NCBI GenBank assembly: GCA_030052745.1 | Contig: JANBVO010000029.1 | Location: 186,001 to 250,000, forward strand | DNA from: Pleurostoma richardsiae | Lineage: Eukaryota > Ascomycota > Sordariomycetes > Calosphaeriales > Pleurostomataceae | Direction: 5' to 3' | Length of the DNA stretch: 64,000 nucleotides | Part shown: positions 18,927-32,700 of the stretch, one piece after another | Numbering within the stretch: position 1 is the first letter of the stretch | Layout: each line of letters begins with the position of its first letter | Translations under genes and position numbers: made by a program | The notes under the pieces: model-generated | Databases searched by the model: none | What the model was told of the DNA's origin: nothing | What the model saw: the letters and a program-made list of their open reading frames with translations, nothing else

Positions 18927-21857
18927 TCATACGAACTGTTTCTTGAGCTCGCTCCACTTCCTGCTCAGCGTCTCATGGGCAGAATTGACCTATGTTTCTC
19001 GTTAGCGACGTGGGTGATAAGATGGAAGAAGAGGATACGGTGGCATCGCGGTGGGCACTCACCTCTGCATACTGCAGCTTGGTCTGGACCAGCTGGTCCT
19101 CAAGATCCGCCAGCTCCTTCTCGAGCCGCTGATTCTCCTCGTGGACCTTGGCGTTCCTCTTCATGAGATCCTCTTGTTCAAGCTTCCACGCCTCCTCGAG
19201 CTCGGCAGGCTGCTTTTCGATGACGATTCTCAGCTCTCGGACCTGGCCCTTCAGGCTCTCATTCTCGTCCTTCAACTCTTCGTTCTGTACCTTGGTATGA
19301 ACAAGCTCGGTAGCGAGATCTGCCTGCTCCCGGTCAACTGCTTCGATGCGCTCCTCCAGTTTTCGCACCTGTATCGCATAGCTGGCATTAGAGGACCGCA
19401 AGTTCTCCAGCTCCTGTTCGCGGTCCTTCTCGGCCTTCGTCTTCTCCTCCCATTCCGCCCTGTAGAGTTTGAGCACTTCGGGGGTGATCTTGACTTCGCA
19501 TGCGTCACGGATCAGCTCATCCGCCCGGTACACCTCCTTGTCTATGCTTGAGGAGGAGCTGCCAAAGAAGCCGTTTTCCAGGATGCTGCCTGCACTGGGC
19601 GACGCGTCGATGTACACGTCGAAAAGACGATCTTTCAAGAAGGTCGTCAACTGCGCCATGTCGGACATGCCGAGTAACGTACTGGCATTCTTCTGCATCA
19701 GAACGATACCAAACTTCAAAATAGCCGAGAGACCTTCGGATAGGATCAAGTCATAGATCCGCAGAACGAGCTGGAGGGGAAATCGGTAGGCAAAGAGGGT
19801 AAGAAACCATTGAGTGGCGTAGAGATGGGGAGAGATGCCCTTGCGATGCAAATGACAATAGAGGGCCGGCTCAAAGTCCTCAAGTAAGCGCTCGAACTGG
19901 TAGAGATGCATATGAAGACCAGGCATGTCCTGTATGAAGAGGTCCCGGAGGTGATACTGGTTCATGAGTCTCACAAGAAGGCAGAAAGCCTCCTCCTCGG
20001 GCATCTAGTGTGACCTGTCAGTATCTCAGAAGGACGAGAGTCGTCGCTTATCACTCACGTTGAACAAGATGGGCATGACAAGGAAGTTCATGCCCTGGGC
20101 ATACCCAACACCCTCGTCGAACAGAGCGTAAGCTTTGCACACGCCGAAGAGGCCCTCTTGGAGCCCTTGCGCAGCGGCAAACTTGGAAAAGCTCGTTCGT
20201 GTGCCTAAGTCTCGCCGGATGGTCTTCTCCAGCTTCTGCAGCATGGCAGCGTCCTCCTTCTGCTTCTTCTTGCGCTCTGCTGCAGCTGCAGCCTGGGCCT
20301 TGTGGATCGAATCTGAGTCCTTCTCCGTAGGCGAGGACGTACCATTTACGGCGGAATGATCGGAATGGACAGAGGCTGCTGATGATGAGGGCTCCTTGTG
20401 AATGCTCAGATTACTGTTGCTGGCCGTACTCAGCGAGCTGTTGCTTTGCCGGTCCTTGTCCTTGTCTGTACCCCGCGCGACGAGTTCTCGATATACTACC
20501 TCCAGCTCTTCATTCTTGCTCTGAGCGAGCACTTGCCAAACAACACCGCGAATGGCGTTTGGTATTCCTGTTGCGATGGCCTTGTTCAGCTCCTCCGGGC
20601 TAGTCTTCGCGACTGCGGCAGGACCCTCATAAACTACCGATTGCCAGAGATCCCAGTCTACTGGCTGGTTGGCAATGGCAGAAGGGCCTGCAGACACGCC
20701 AGCAGCTGTGCCGGGGGCCAAGCTGGGATTCGGGCTTTGAGGCAGAGGGGAAGGGGGTGGTTGCACTGCCAGACTGCCATCCTTGTCCTCGTAAATGGCA
20801 CCTGTCGGGCTGAGTACACCAAGGCCCGTAGCGCCTCCTTCGCCCTTGCCCATGACATTTGCCTCCTCGCCCTCGGGTAGAATGTTGGCGCTAGCCTCCT
20901 CGCGCATACGCATGAGCTTGAATCGATCCTTCAAGCTGTTCCGGGCAGGACCGTTGGTGCCATTGCTTTCACCCTCCTCCTCCAGCTTGCTGAGCATCAT
21001 CTCGGGATTGCTAGTCAGAGTTGCTACAGAGCTCGCTGTGTTCCTCCTCGGGGAGACGGCCGGGGGTGATGTAGAGGTGGGTTCCTTGGTTGAATTTCTC
21101 GACAGCCATGCGAATGGACCGGTCAGCTTCCGAGAGGTTGCAGGCGCATGTGATGATTGGGACGATGAGGGAGGAACTGGGCTCTTCTGAGGGGGATCGT
21201 GGGCACCAGGTGACCAAGGCATCGACGGCAAGGCGCTCGTCATGCTACTGAGAGATATGGTCCTTGACTGGTCCTTCTTGACTGGGGGCTTCTCTTCTGT
21301 TGCCAAAATTGATTAGTTACCCATAGTGTGGATGAGTCCAGATGGTGGGGTCGAAGATACCCTTGGCTTCTTGTGCGTTGGCGTCATCGTCGAGGTTAAC
21401 ATTGTCTAATTCACCGCTTGATGTCTGCGATAGCCGACGAGCTCCTTGTTTTCCTTCATGGTCTAGTTCGCCATTGGCTCCTATGTTCTCCTCGGGAGAG
21501 ACTGGCACCTCGGAGGTGGCCGGAATGTCGTCCTGGGGCGTGGTTGGTGTGCTCTGCTCGCCTTGGTCTTGGGACTTTGTCCGCTTGGTCAAAGATCGAA
21601 CGGAGGCAGAGTCCTGTGCATCCTCGAAGGTATCCTATATCAAAAGAAGAAAATCTCAGCCTTGGGCACGAAGAAAGCGAAGGAAGGCTAGACGAAGTGC
21701 GCCGAGAGGGGTGGCTCGTTTGCCGTGATGGTTCGTCCTTGAGGGCGGGAGGAAGCATGGGTGGGTAATTGCATACCGTTTCCTTATCAGAATTGACCGG
21801 CGATGATGCCCTCGAGTCCTTGGTCTCCGGTGAGACGGGCTCTTCGTGCTGAGACAT
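18927..21857 (-). CDS. TBC-domain Rab GTPase-activating protein (Gyp5-like)
   Basis: Five exons on the minus strand (21777-21857, 21361-21634, 20059-21296, 19063-20004, 18927-18989) encode 865 aa; all junctions are GT-AG and in phase. The N-terminal 340 residues are disordered and Ser/Pro rich. The TBC domain spans about 365-620. It includes GIPNAIRGVVWQ, the Arg-finger region IRRDLGTRTSF (candidate Arg near 485) and the Gln-finger GYAQGMNF (Gln near 519). A coiled coil occupies about 680-840, rich in LEE, VRELR and KLE heptads. This order matches fungal Gyp5/EVI5-type GAPs, which stimulate GTP hydrolysis by Rab proteins such as Ypt1/Sec4 in secretion. The exact Rab target is inferred only. 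Confidence 0.9.
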
Positions 21858-23711
21858 GTTTGTTCGCTCTGTCGAGGATGGACCGACGAGGGTTGAACGG
21901 GCGGTGATGTGGAGGGTTGAAACTCAGGGCTGGACAAGAAGCAGGATGGAAAGCTAGCTGGTCACAGCTTCACGGCCGCAGCGTGCAACCATGCGGCTGG
22001 GGTCAGTGCGCCGGCGCCTGCAGGTGTGTCGAAGAACAATAACCTGGGCTGAGAAACAAAGAATGTTCGTTTCGGTCGGTGAAACAAAAGGGACGTTGTT
22101 CTCTCCGGCCTAGATTATTTCGTCGTCAGATGCTAGTTGTCTGTCTAATCGGGCCCCCCAGCTGCGCCCTCCCTTGCAAGATACCAAATTCCGCGTGGAT
22201 CGCCCGTGCGGGATGTTAGCAGGGGGAGCCCCCCGCTTAGCGCGCTGCAACGGTGCAGTACATGAAGGTACACGTTATGGCTTGATTTAAGATAGCAATC
22301 ACGTAATAAACAGGCGGTACGCTCTAACAATTACCGTGGGACTATCCTGTCTGGCTCTGTATCATAACTGGGGCCGCTGGGGTACGTGCCTCAACCCCTT
22401 TTGCTTCGCAGGCGTGTTCATTCCTGTGCACCAAGCAATCTATATATATGTTCATGACTATAGCAGGAATGTAGATGATGCATTCACCGGCGGACATGCG
22501 GAGATGAATGAAAGCCGCAAGTAAACGTCCCCTTCGCGAGCATAGTACTTAGAGGCTATTACGACCCGGATAGAGCTTTTCCAATGGTGAAACAACTAGC
22601 AGAGCTCAGCGATAATGAGCTCCCTAGGCTAGAGGTGCCCCTGAGCATGCGAAACAACCTTTTCAAGCCCACTGCCAGCCACAGTGGCACCGCCCACTTA
22701 CGGGTTCTGTCACAAAGTAGCACCAGCCAAAGCTGAAGTTGAGATCTCAGCTCGTCAAACCTCGCAATCTCACGGCAGTCAGCACCAGGTCGGACAGGAC
22801 GCGCTTCTCAGATGACCAAGATCCAAGTGATATATTCATTCATGCCTCCTTTACCTGTCCGCGTCTTCGCGAGACTACACGATGGGGATCTCGGAAATCT
22901 GCGATAGTGGTGCTGCTGGAGGCGAACCGTTTCGGTGCATAAGGTAGGTATGGGAGAGCAAAATTTAGCACTCTTCGAGGCCAGCCGTAATACATCAAGC
23001 CTTTTTCTCCCTATAGGTCTGAACGAAACACCAGAGATAGATCGGATCAGTTACATTTTCACAGCGAAAAATAAGATCATGACCTTCACAGTAGCCCTAA
23101 ATTGCAACCATAATTGTGTTAACATCTACGAACAACTCTGAGGATGCCATTTGATTTACTCGGAGGGCCTCAAAGTCACAAAAGTACGAGACAATCGGCT
23201 TCAGTCGAGTACGACACTGCCGTCCATTTCTTGCCTGCCTGTAGAATATTCTATCTGCATGTTCGATGATTCTCGTCCCTCTAGCCATCCGACAACTTGG
23301 CAGACCACCCCAAGAACGGCCTGCACTCCGCCTCGGCAGGTCTTCCGCGATGTTCGGACGCCGAGCCGAAGACTCCTCCATCATTCGACGACAAGATCAG
23401 CTGAGTGAAATCGAATAAAGCAACAAAATAGGAGAAGGCGAGCAATGGGCTCATTGCGAGCAAGAAAAATGACCATATCCTCCCTGTCCGTCGCCCGTGG
23501 CAATCCCAGTTCTAGGTAATGCCCCTCTCAAAAAAAGAATAGAGTCACAACATATACACTACAAGTGCTGGGGCAATTTATGCTACCCATTTCCATGATG
23601 ACGATGATGGTTTTGCTCTTTTCTCAACACCAAGTCCAACCGCCGTACCATGCAATGCGATCAACTGCAGTTCCCAGATTCATGACGTTCGTGGAGTGCC
23701 TTCGGTGCAGT
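21858..23711. other. Intergenic region between GAP 5' end and TOM1 3' end
   Basis: This 1.85-kb gap must hold the promoter of the GAP gene (-) and the 3' UTR of the TOM1 gene (-). Small open frames (60-100 codons) lack any motif. AAGGTAGGTA occurs at 22941. I see no RNA gene or repeat of note. Confidence 0.5.
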
Positions 23712-26700
23712 TTATGCGAATCCGAAGTAATCGCTTCCGGCCGTGATGGCCTTGAGAAGTTGGGCGCGGAGAGTCTCATAGCTCTCATACTCGGGGAGAT
23801 CAAGCTCTGCCAAGAGTGTCAGTCAATCAGAAGTCGACGTAGCCGATGCACCAGGAACTTACGGTTGAAACAGGTGTGAGAACTCGGTAGGCGATCCTTA
23901 TTGCCATAGTCACGGTGGATATTGAATCGATTCACGCCGTTCATGCCCTCCAGCTCTTTGAAGCCGTTAAGGGGGACCTTGCTGGTACCAGTGACGAACT
24001 GGAGCAGCTTGGCTCGCTCTTCCTGGTCGAAGGAACGCAGTGCTCGCCAGAACCATTGGATCTGCTGCGATGCTGCCGTATAGTTGTGGTACTCGGTATT
24101 GCTCTTCCAGTCATCCACATCGATGTCAGGCAGGCCGGAGATCAGCAGCTCGAGCTCCTGCTCATTGAAGATGGAGATCAGCTCAGCAGGAATGATATCA
24201 TGGAAACCTGCAAGAACGAATTTGTCAGATCATCGGAATGTAACATGAGGGAGGATGGTGTGTGCTTACCTCTGAGGAAGTTCTCCATCTGCTCCTTCAC
24301 CGAACCCAGAAGTTTGTGTTCGACCACTAATCGGACGTATTCGTGCTTGTTGTCGTCCGTGACTGGGATATTGCGTCCGTTCTCGCAAAGGTCCACGATC
24401 CTGATCACGCCAAATTCATCGTCTTCCACAGAGAAGGTCTCCGTAATGATGTCAGTGATATCGTTCTCGAGCATCCAGACAAGAGACTTGTAGTAGTCTG
24501 GATCGAACGACTCCATATCCTTCACCGAGACAGGCTTTCCGAGAATTCGCTTGTAGACCGCACGACTGAAGTAGCAGTCTAGTAGTCGGCCTTCATACAG
24601 AGCTTTGCCGATGATGCGACCGATGAACTTGAAGAACATCAAATGCTCGTCGTTGATACCGCTGAGCTTATTCGGGTGGAAAGTTGTACGGTCGGAGGAG
24701 ACGGGGATGAACAGGGCATAGTTGGGGTCAAACATCTGTCTCGCCAACACCTGGAACCACTCGCGGGTAACTCCGCCGGCATCCACGCCCTCCTCGCCAT
24801 GGAAGCGGATGTTTAATTTCCCGTACTTCATCTCGTCACCAGATTTGAAGTACAGCGACTTGAAGGAGTCATGGAAGACATGCTCACGTCGCACCGACAG
24901 CTGTAGCGGAGGGAAGGACGGGCGGACTTGGTTTCCGCTCTTTGAGTGGACGCTGCGGTTGAAGTAGTTACGCTTGTTATCGAACTCGAGGACCTTTGGG
25001 TTCTTGACTAAAAGTGAGAAGGTGCCGGACATGAGCTTGGGATTGTGCCGGACGAGCTCGTTGAGGATCCTCCGATGTTCTTCAGTGAAGGTGAAGAAAA
25101 GCCCGGCCATGCGATTCTCCGGAGGTGGGCTTGAAAAGAGCATCTCCTTGCTAACCGGGTTCTGGGACTGTGGCGCGTCACCCAAAGTCGTGTTCTTACA
25201 GACAACCATGAGTGACTCAATAAGCGGCAGGAGAATGGTCGCGACATTGAGCATATTCTCGCGTTGACGGATCGCGCCCAGACAAGCGCTCAACTTCTCC
25301 CACATCCTCCCGAAGGTCGGGTTATGATAGAGAGATCCAAGAAGGTCGGCTTTCTCATTCTGGCGGCTAGACTCGGCTTCATCTCCGTCGTTGTCTGATT
25401 TCTTAGCTTTGCTGTCAAAGAGATGGTCGAGAGCAGTCAAGACGCGCAGAAGCTTGTTCTGCTCAGAAGCACCAGGAGAGAACTTGGCTAGAGCGACACC
25501 CTGAATCTCTGTGCCTGATTCCGCCTTGAGGATGTGAGGGAGAAGATCGTCAAGGTCAGAAACTATGTTCTCACTCAGTAGACGCGCTTGGCGGACAAGC
25601 TCGTCTCCGAATGCAGCCTTAGCTCCAGGGATATTAGACAAGTTCTTGATAGTTGAAATGGTGTTCTGGAACGTCTTGGAGCTGCACTCTCGGGCAACGA
25701 AGATCTTCACAACCAGCATCAGGTTCTGAACCGGGATTATCGGCGGTTGCAACTGCCGGATTTTCTTCTGTTCGGAATGCTTCGTATCTTGAGTTTTGGA
25801 TCCTTCGGCCTCTGTAACCTGAGCTCCACCAGGTGGCTGCTGTTCGGACGACACAGTGACAGATTGGGGTTCAGCAGCTTGTTCGGAAGTTCCAGCTTCA
25901 ACTGCGGTAGAGGGTAATTTGGCGGCCTCCTCGATCTTAGCAGCCGCCTTCTTGGCCTCCTCCTCAGCCTCCTTCCGGCGACGCTCTAAGGCTTGCAGCG
26001 GGAAGGTGACCTTGTTGAGAAGATCCGCGAGTAGCTGCATGACAGAGGAACTCTCCATCACGAGGTCTCGATCCAGAAGACTGAGAAGAGAGTTGATAGC
26101 ATACTTGTTGACCTTTGAGTCCTTGCCCTTGCCTTTACGGCTCAAAGTCCGCTTAAGAGATGATCCGACGGGCTCGTGCTCGGTGAGGAACAGAGATGGG
26201 ATATGAGGATTCTTTGTAGACAGCTCGACAAGCAAGTCTAGACACTGCTGGACAATCAAGAGGGGCGATATCTCCGAGCTGTTGTGGACATGAGAGCTGC
26301 TGCTTATGTTTGTATATGTCCGCTTCAGACTGTTGGGGGTCTTGGGGTCTTTCTCCCTTGGCTGCTTAGCCCGCAGAGACAGTTGACTGAAACTCCGCTC
26401 TACCGCATCCATGTCGGTACTGCCATCTTGGAGGATCTGAAGGAGAGTGCTGATGACTTCTAGCCTGTTTTGACGGTTCTCGCAGACATCGGTGAGGACA
26501 CTGAAGAGGTAGTTGCGAGTCGATCCTTGCTGAGCCACAAACATCAAACGCAGCAGAGTGGCAATACCGGGTTTGTCAAGCATCTGCACGACTGTGCGTC
26601 GTTGAACCTTGTTGTCGCCTGGAACCGCCCCTTCCGCAGGTGGATGGATGGCTTCGCGGGCGCGAGACATGCTCGGAGGCTGACGGACACGTTCGGCAAG

Positions 26701-29700
26701 AGCTCTGGCCTGGGCAGCCATATCGGGAGGCAGTTGATCCATGAGCTCATCGCCTTGTTCCATCAAGACTTGCTCTCTCAGAGCTGGTGGGAAAGTGAGG
26801 AGAATACTCGCAGCATCCATTTCTTGGGGGGCAGCATCTTGGTTCCCTACGACCGCCTGTCGCCGTTGTGCTTCACGTTCCACACGCCGACGCTCTTGCC
26901 TCTCCTGTTGGATGATTTCAATACGCAAATCTTCGGGCAACGCATCAAGGAACTCCTGGTAGACCTCTGAAGGTTGGTCACCCGCAGTCTCGTTTGCCTC
27001 TCGGGCTTGCGACCGTCGCGTGGTGAGTGTCTGGGCAATAACTTCCTCCCTGAACTCTTCGGGGAGTGCCGCGAGGTATTCAGGATCGATGCCGAGTTCA
27101 GTTACGTCAACCTCCTCACCCCGGATGGTCGTGACCACCCGGGGCTGCGAAGCGGCAGGCTGGTCATGTTCCTGTCCGGACTCGCCTGTTGTCTCGACGC
27201 CTTCCATCGCTTGTGGTTCGGCGTTTTCGGGCCCCTGCACGCCCTGGTCTGCTTGGCCTTGATCCTGATGTAGGGCTGCCTCTGCAGCCTCGCGCTCGAG
27301 TCGCTCGCGCTCTTCTGCTTCCTTCTTCTCACGGGCAGCCTGTTCTTCGGCCCGCTTGGCTTCAAGCTCCTTCTGCTTTTCCTCTTCTTCGCGTTTCCGG
27401 CGCTCTTCCTCTAGACGCCTACGCTCCGCGTCCTCTGCCTTGGTTTTCTTTTCTTGCTCGAGCGCGGAAGGCGTGAGCTTCGCAAGAATGAGATTGAAGA
27501 GAGACGCTGGCTTCTCGTTGTGACTGGAGCCAAAAACCATCCGTGCCTCTTCCAACCACCTCTCAACAGTCTGTTCTGGCAGAAATGCAACGGCATGCTG
27601 CGGTTCGTGGTACATGTCGCGGCGGGATTCGGAGCGCGTCTCGCGACCAAAATGGGTAGAGCCTATAGGAATGTTAAGCTCGCGGACTTCTCCTCGAGGA
27701 CCTTGCTGAGTGATCTGGAAGGACACAGCATGACCTCCCAAGGACAAGGCGTGATTACCGCGAGGGAAATTGGGCGGCAATGATGCAAACAGGTCATTAA
27801 TCAGTGCCATTGGACCGTCAAGAATATTCCCACTCAGCAGGCCTCCAGGGAAGCCGAGGCGAACCATATTGGGTGTACTGCCAGGACGAGGCGACGCCTC
27901 CCGCCCGGGCATGTTGTGCCGGCGCAGCAGAGGGTTGATCCCGTCGTCTTGATTATTTGGCGTCGGTCCAGAGCGACTTGATCTGAAATAGCTTCGGAAG
28001 TCTGGCGGCTCATCAGCACGATTGTCGATAAGGTGATTCAATATGTCACTGATTCGCTCAGAGGACTCTCTGAGGGCAGTTGATAGGCGATGTCGGTTAC
28101 GAGAAGAAGACGTACCACCTAGTGGATCTCGTGGTCCGCCAAGCATGAAGGGAGCGCCAGGGAAGGGGCTGCGCATGCCTCCATGACGATGGCGGTGCGG
28201 AAAGCCCGGTTCAACAACCAACGTATCCCAGCCGAGGCCCGCAGGCATGTTGGGAGGGGGGATCTCGTCACCTGGCAAAGCGCGGTTAGATCAACGTCCC
28301 AAGGCTGAGCAGCTCAACTCCAGTCAAATACTCACCTGGATACTCCTGGTCGTATATGTACTCCTCGTCATCCATTTCGACGTCTTCCTCGTCGTCATCA
28401 TCTAAGACTTGTCAATCCTCGCGCTATCTCGCTTTGCCAAGTGACAGTGCTTACCGTCTTCCTCGCCCCCATCATCAATGTAAGGCTCTCCGAAGTTTCC
28501 CATATCGTCACCATCGAAATCGTCCTCCATAGCGGCACGAACCATGTTCATGTTACGCAGAGCTTCACGATCCATGACGGCTTCGTCGAGGTCTTGCGCT
28601 ACTCCTTCATAGTCGATCTCGTCTTCGTCATCCTCTTCATCATCAGTCTCGCTCTCCCAGCCGGAAGCGCCGTCGTCATCGAGAGGATTTCCTTCTTCGT
28701 CGACGATTTCGATGTGATCTTCCACATCATCCATGTCTTCTGAGTCATCTTCGTCATCCTCATCGCTGGGCTCTTCATCGTCATCTTCATCATCCTCATC
28801 GTCCGTATCGTCGTCGTCATCCTCTCCCATAATGACTTCGACAACGCCAGGTTCTCCGGGGAGACCTTCAATTTCGCCCATCTCGCCCAGCTCCTCGTCT
28901 TCATCGCTGATGTTCTCCTCGCCATCCTCGGACATGTCATCGCCGTAGTCCAGTTCGTCGCCATACTCATCATCGTACATTTCTTCGTCATCTAAGCAAA
29001 GGTTGTCAGTGTAAGCTAGTAGACGCTCTGCGGAAACGTCGTACCATCCTCTGAGTCCTCAGAATAGTCATCTTCCTCCCTCGGTTCAAGCATGCCAAGA
29101 GCCGAGTTACGGTAGAGGTCAGGCGTTTCCTCTCTATCGTCTTCCATGTCGGACAGGGATGATGCAGAAGCGATTTCTTCATCGGCAATCTCTCCGGGGG
29201 TGGCGGGAAGGATATTGGAATGGCTGAGCTGGATACCTATGCTCGTTAAGACTCGAAGAACACGCAGGATATACTTGATGGTCCTCTTGACTCCGGGGAA
29301 GGTAAGGTCAATGTCTGCGATAGAAGAGGTCAAGGCTGCTAAATATCCCTTCTCGTACATTAGACGCTTCAGCTGCATCTGAGAACGAAGCGGAGAGGAG
29401 TCGGCGATTCTGGTGCTAGTCGGGTCTCTATCCTTTTCGCCGATCATTGCACTCATGAGCTCTGCCAGTGATAGCATCTTGGCATATCGGACATCGAAAG
29501 GCTCGTTGGGTGTCGACGCCTCCTTGTAGGCACGGAGGATCGTGTCCAGGACGAACTTCCGAACGAAGAGGAGGTCAGGCTCATCGTTGTAGTCAAAGCG
29601 GTCACGTCTGCGATCCACCCACTTTTCACCCGTCTTAGTAACGAGTGCCACCAAGGTTAGCCTTGCCAGATCAGACGTTGCCACCTTTTTCTTCCATGAC

Positions 29701-32700
29701 AAACTCTCTGTGGGCGCTGCGGAAATGCTAGTGCAAAGCAGATCATTCAGGATGTAGTTCAGAACGCTCGATCTCGGCTTGACAGGAGTATTGTTGAGTA
29801 AGGGGGCGCTCCGCTTGAAGTTGATAAACTCGATTTTCGTACGGTTGTAGCTCTGCAGCAACTCCGCTAAGCAGTGCAGCAAGAAACACCTGTAGACGAA
29901 GATCGGGTGCTCTTCCGCCTTGAATGATGGCTTCGTGCCCTTCTTGTCCTTATTTTCGGCGGATTGCTCTTCGTTTGATGATGAAGTAGACGCGGTAGAG
30001 AGCCCTTGGACAGGATCACTTGATGGCTTTGCTTCCTTAGATGACTGGGACAAGTCCTTATCATCAACCTCGCGGTAATTCAGCAGTTCGCAGAGCAGAA
30101 AGTGGATCACACCGTCTGGATTCTCGAGGACTGGACGCTTGAGTTCGCCAGTTGCTGGTTTTGAGGCTTCAATGACATCCTTGTCGCCGGCCTCCGTAGA
30201 TGGCTTTACATCATTTATGGTGAGGTCTTCAGTCCCTTGAACGGCCGGCTCAACCGATTCATCCTTAGGAGGTGAGGGGTTTGACGAGGTCACTGTTGGA
30301 CCCTTGAGCATCAAGTTGGTTGCGCGAGGCACGCCGTCACCCGAAGGAGGAACCCAGCGAGATAGCTTTACCATGTCATTGGTAACATCGACAAACAACT
30401 CCGGGGATCGTAGTGCGACATGAGAAAGAGTGCGCAGGTAATTAGCTACGTCAGAAGAACGAGGGTTTCTCTGGGGGTTTTCGAAGTACGTTTGGATCTC
30501 GTAGCGCATGATCTGCCGTATCGTCTCCTCGTCTTCAACAATATGTCTCAGGATGGTCAGGATGCTACCCGAGATCCGCATCTCCTTGAGGCGACCAGAA
30601 CCGAGCCCGGATAGTTGTTTCGTCATCACGAAGAGCCGTTGAAGGTTCTTCTTGTCACCCATCAATTTGGCAACCGACCGGTTTCTTGTCAGAATGACCA
30701 GCACGCGAAGTATTGCAATTGCCAGAGACTCATCCTTGCCAACTCTTGGTAGTATGTCAAGGATTGCGTCTAAGAGGACCCCCCGATCCTCTACCGTAAC
30801 GTTGGAGTCCTTTGGCTGCAGAACAGGAGCTTCAACGGTGTCGTTCTCAGTCTGCGGGGCTTTCCACTTTGCCTCCACAAGCTGTTCGTCATCAGCTAAA
30901 AGTATTTCGAAGATGAGAAGAATGTATGGGATCCAAGGAGGCAGGTCCTCCGTCGGGTTCCCAGGCGCGATCTTCAGGAAACCGAGATATTCGCCGACGT
31001 TGTCCCTTAAGGTCTTGACTGTAGACTTGAAGAACTTCACTTCCTGCAACAGAAGCGACAATAGGTGTGCGTAGGCAGCAATACTGCGACCACTTGACTT
31101 CTTCACCTCATCGTCGATGGCAAAAGACATTAACGCATTAGCTAAAGTCTCGCCGACTTCTTGCCGTCCCTCCTCGCTCTCGCGCCGCAGAACTGCGACT
31201 GTGATGAGCTCCGAGACCTCGAAAACAGCATCCGGATGAGCGCGAATGACATCGAGACATCGATCAATGAGATCCTTCCGAAGTTTCTCTCGCTCGGCGT
31301 CCAGGTCATCTTTTGTGATGACAGATCGAGGGCTAGCTGCCTCATTCGCAGAAGTAGAGGCAGCAGCTTGGTCAGTTCCAGTAGAATCCCGTTGCACGTC
31401 TGAGGGAAGAGCGCGTTCCCCACCGCTCTCGCTAGAGGCCTGCGACGATCTCTCACCAAGCTCGCTCAATACGGCCTCGCCAAGAAGGCGATCAAGGTCA
31501 GGATTATTGTCAAGAATCATGGCATCATCAGGACCTAGGAGATCAGAACCTGTGCGGGCCGGCGTCGGACGCCTTGACTCAGCTTGCTCTGGTGCTGGTT
31601 GTGTGCGGAGTGTTTCGAGGTCTTCGTCAGGAATGGGATTGCGAGCCCCAGCGATACCTGCCTTTTGGGCTCGACAGTACTCGGATGCATTGTCGTGAAT
31701 AACATTGGCGCGGTAGACAGCTTCCCGAGCTAGCTCCAGGTCGTACTCATCAGCGAGGCGTGTCACCATCGTCGAACAAGCTGCCCAATTGAAATGGATA
31801 TTCTCGCGCTTGAACAACGTCGACGGAGTTGTGCTGCTATTACTCGGTCGGTGGGTTAAGTCGGCCTCCTGGTCCGCGCTAGCAATCGTCTTGAGGATAT
31901 CGACGATCTTACTCAACACCTGGGTAGTGGTCTTCTCAGCCAAGGGGGATTCCCACAATCCTCTCACGACTGGGAGAACAGCCATGCGCAACTCCACGAT
32001 GAACTGCGATGCCAGATAACTCTGCTGTTCAAGGCGTCTGTCGGATCGAGAAGAAAGGTTGACAGTATTTATCGAGTCGCTGATGTTCTTCCCGTTCACA
32101 ATCAGTAGGTAGAGCTCAAGGATTTTCTTCATTCCTATTGAGGCGAGCCTCGCTTTTGACGTATCATCACCCTCGCCACGCTCCTTTGTGATCTCGTCAC
32201 CGAAAATTCGGAGCATTGTGCTCAGAGACTCAAGACCACCCAACTCCTTGAAAGCCGCGAGGACCGGGACGATGATTTGGACGCTAGAACGATCGCTTGG
32301 TCGGGACGGATCGATAAGCATCTCATGCACCGTATGAATCATCACTATCCAATAGTGGTAGTCCTTCGTCGTGGCTTCTTGCTCGGACGGCTTGAGCTGC
32401 TCCAGTATCGTCTCCGCAAGCGCCTCGGCAACCTGCAAGTGCTTCGACCGAAGGTATGCGTCCCGCTCCCGACGCGGGAGTAGTGCCTTGCCAAGGGTTT
32501 GGAAAAGAGGGAAAGTCGTTGGCATGAGCGAATGCAGCAGCACCCGAAGGACCTGGTAGTTCTGGAATTGGTGAGATGACTGCTCTTGTGTCGCCGGGCG
32601 TTGCAGTCTGCCTATGACAGGCTCCTCGGTCAGGCCGGGGACACTAATCGTGGCGACGACATCATCAAGAGCCTCCTCGGCGTCGGCACCCAGTGGGTTG

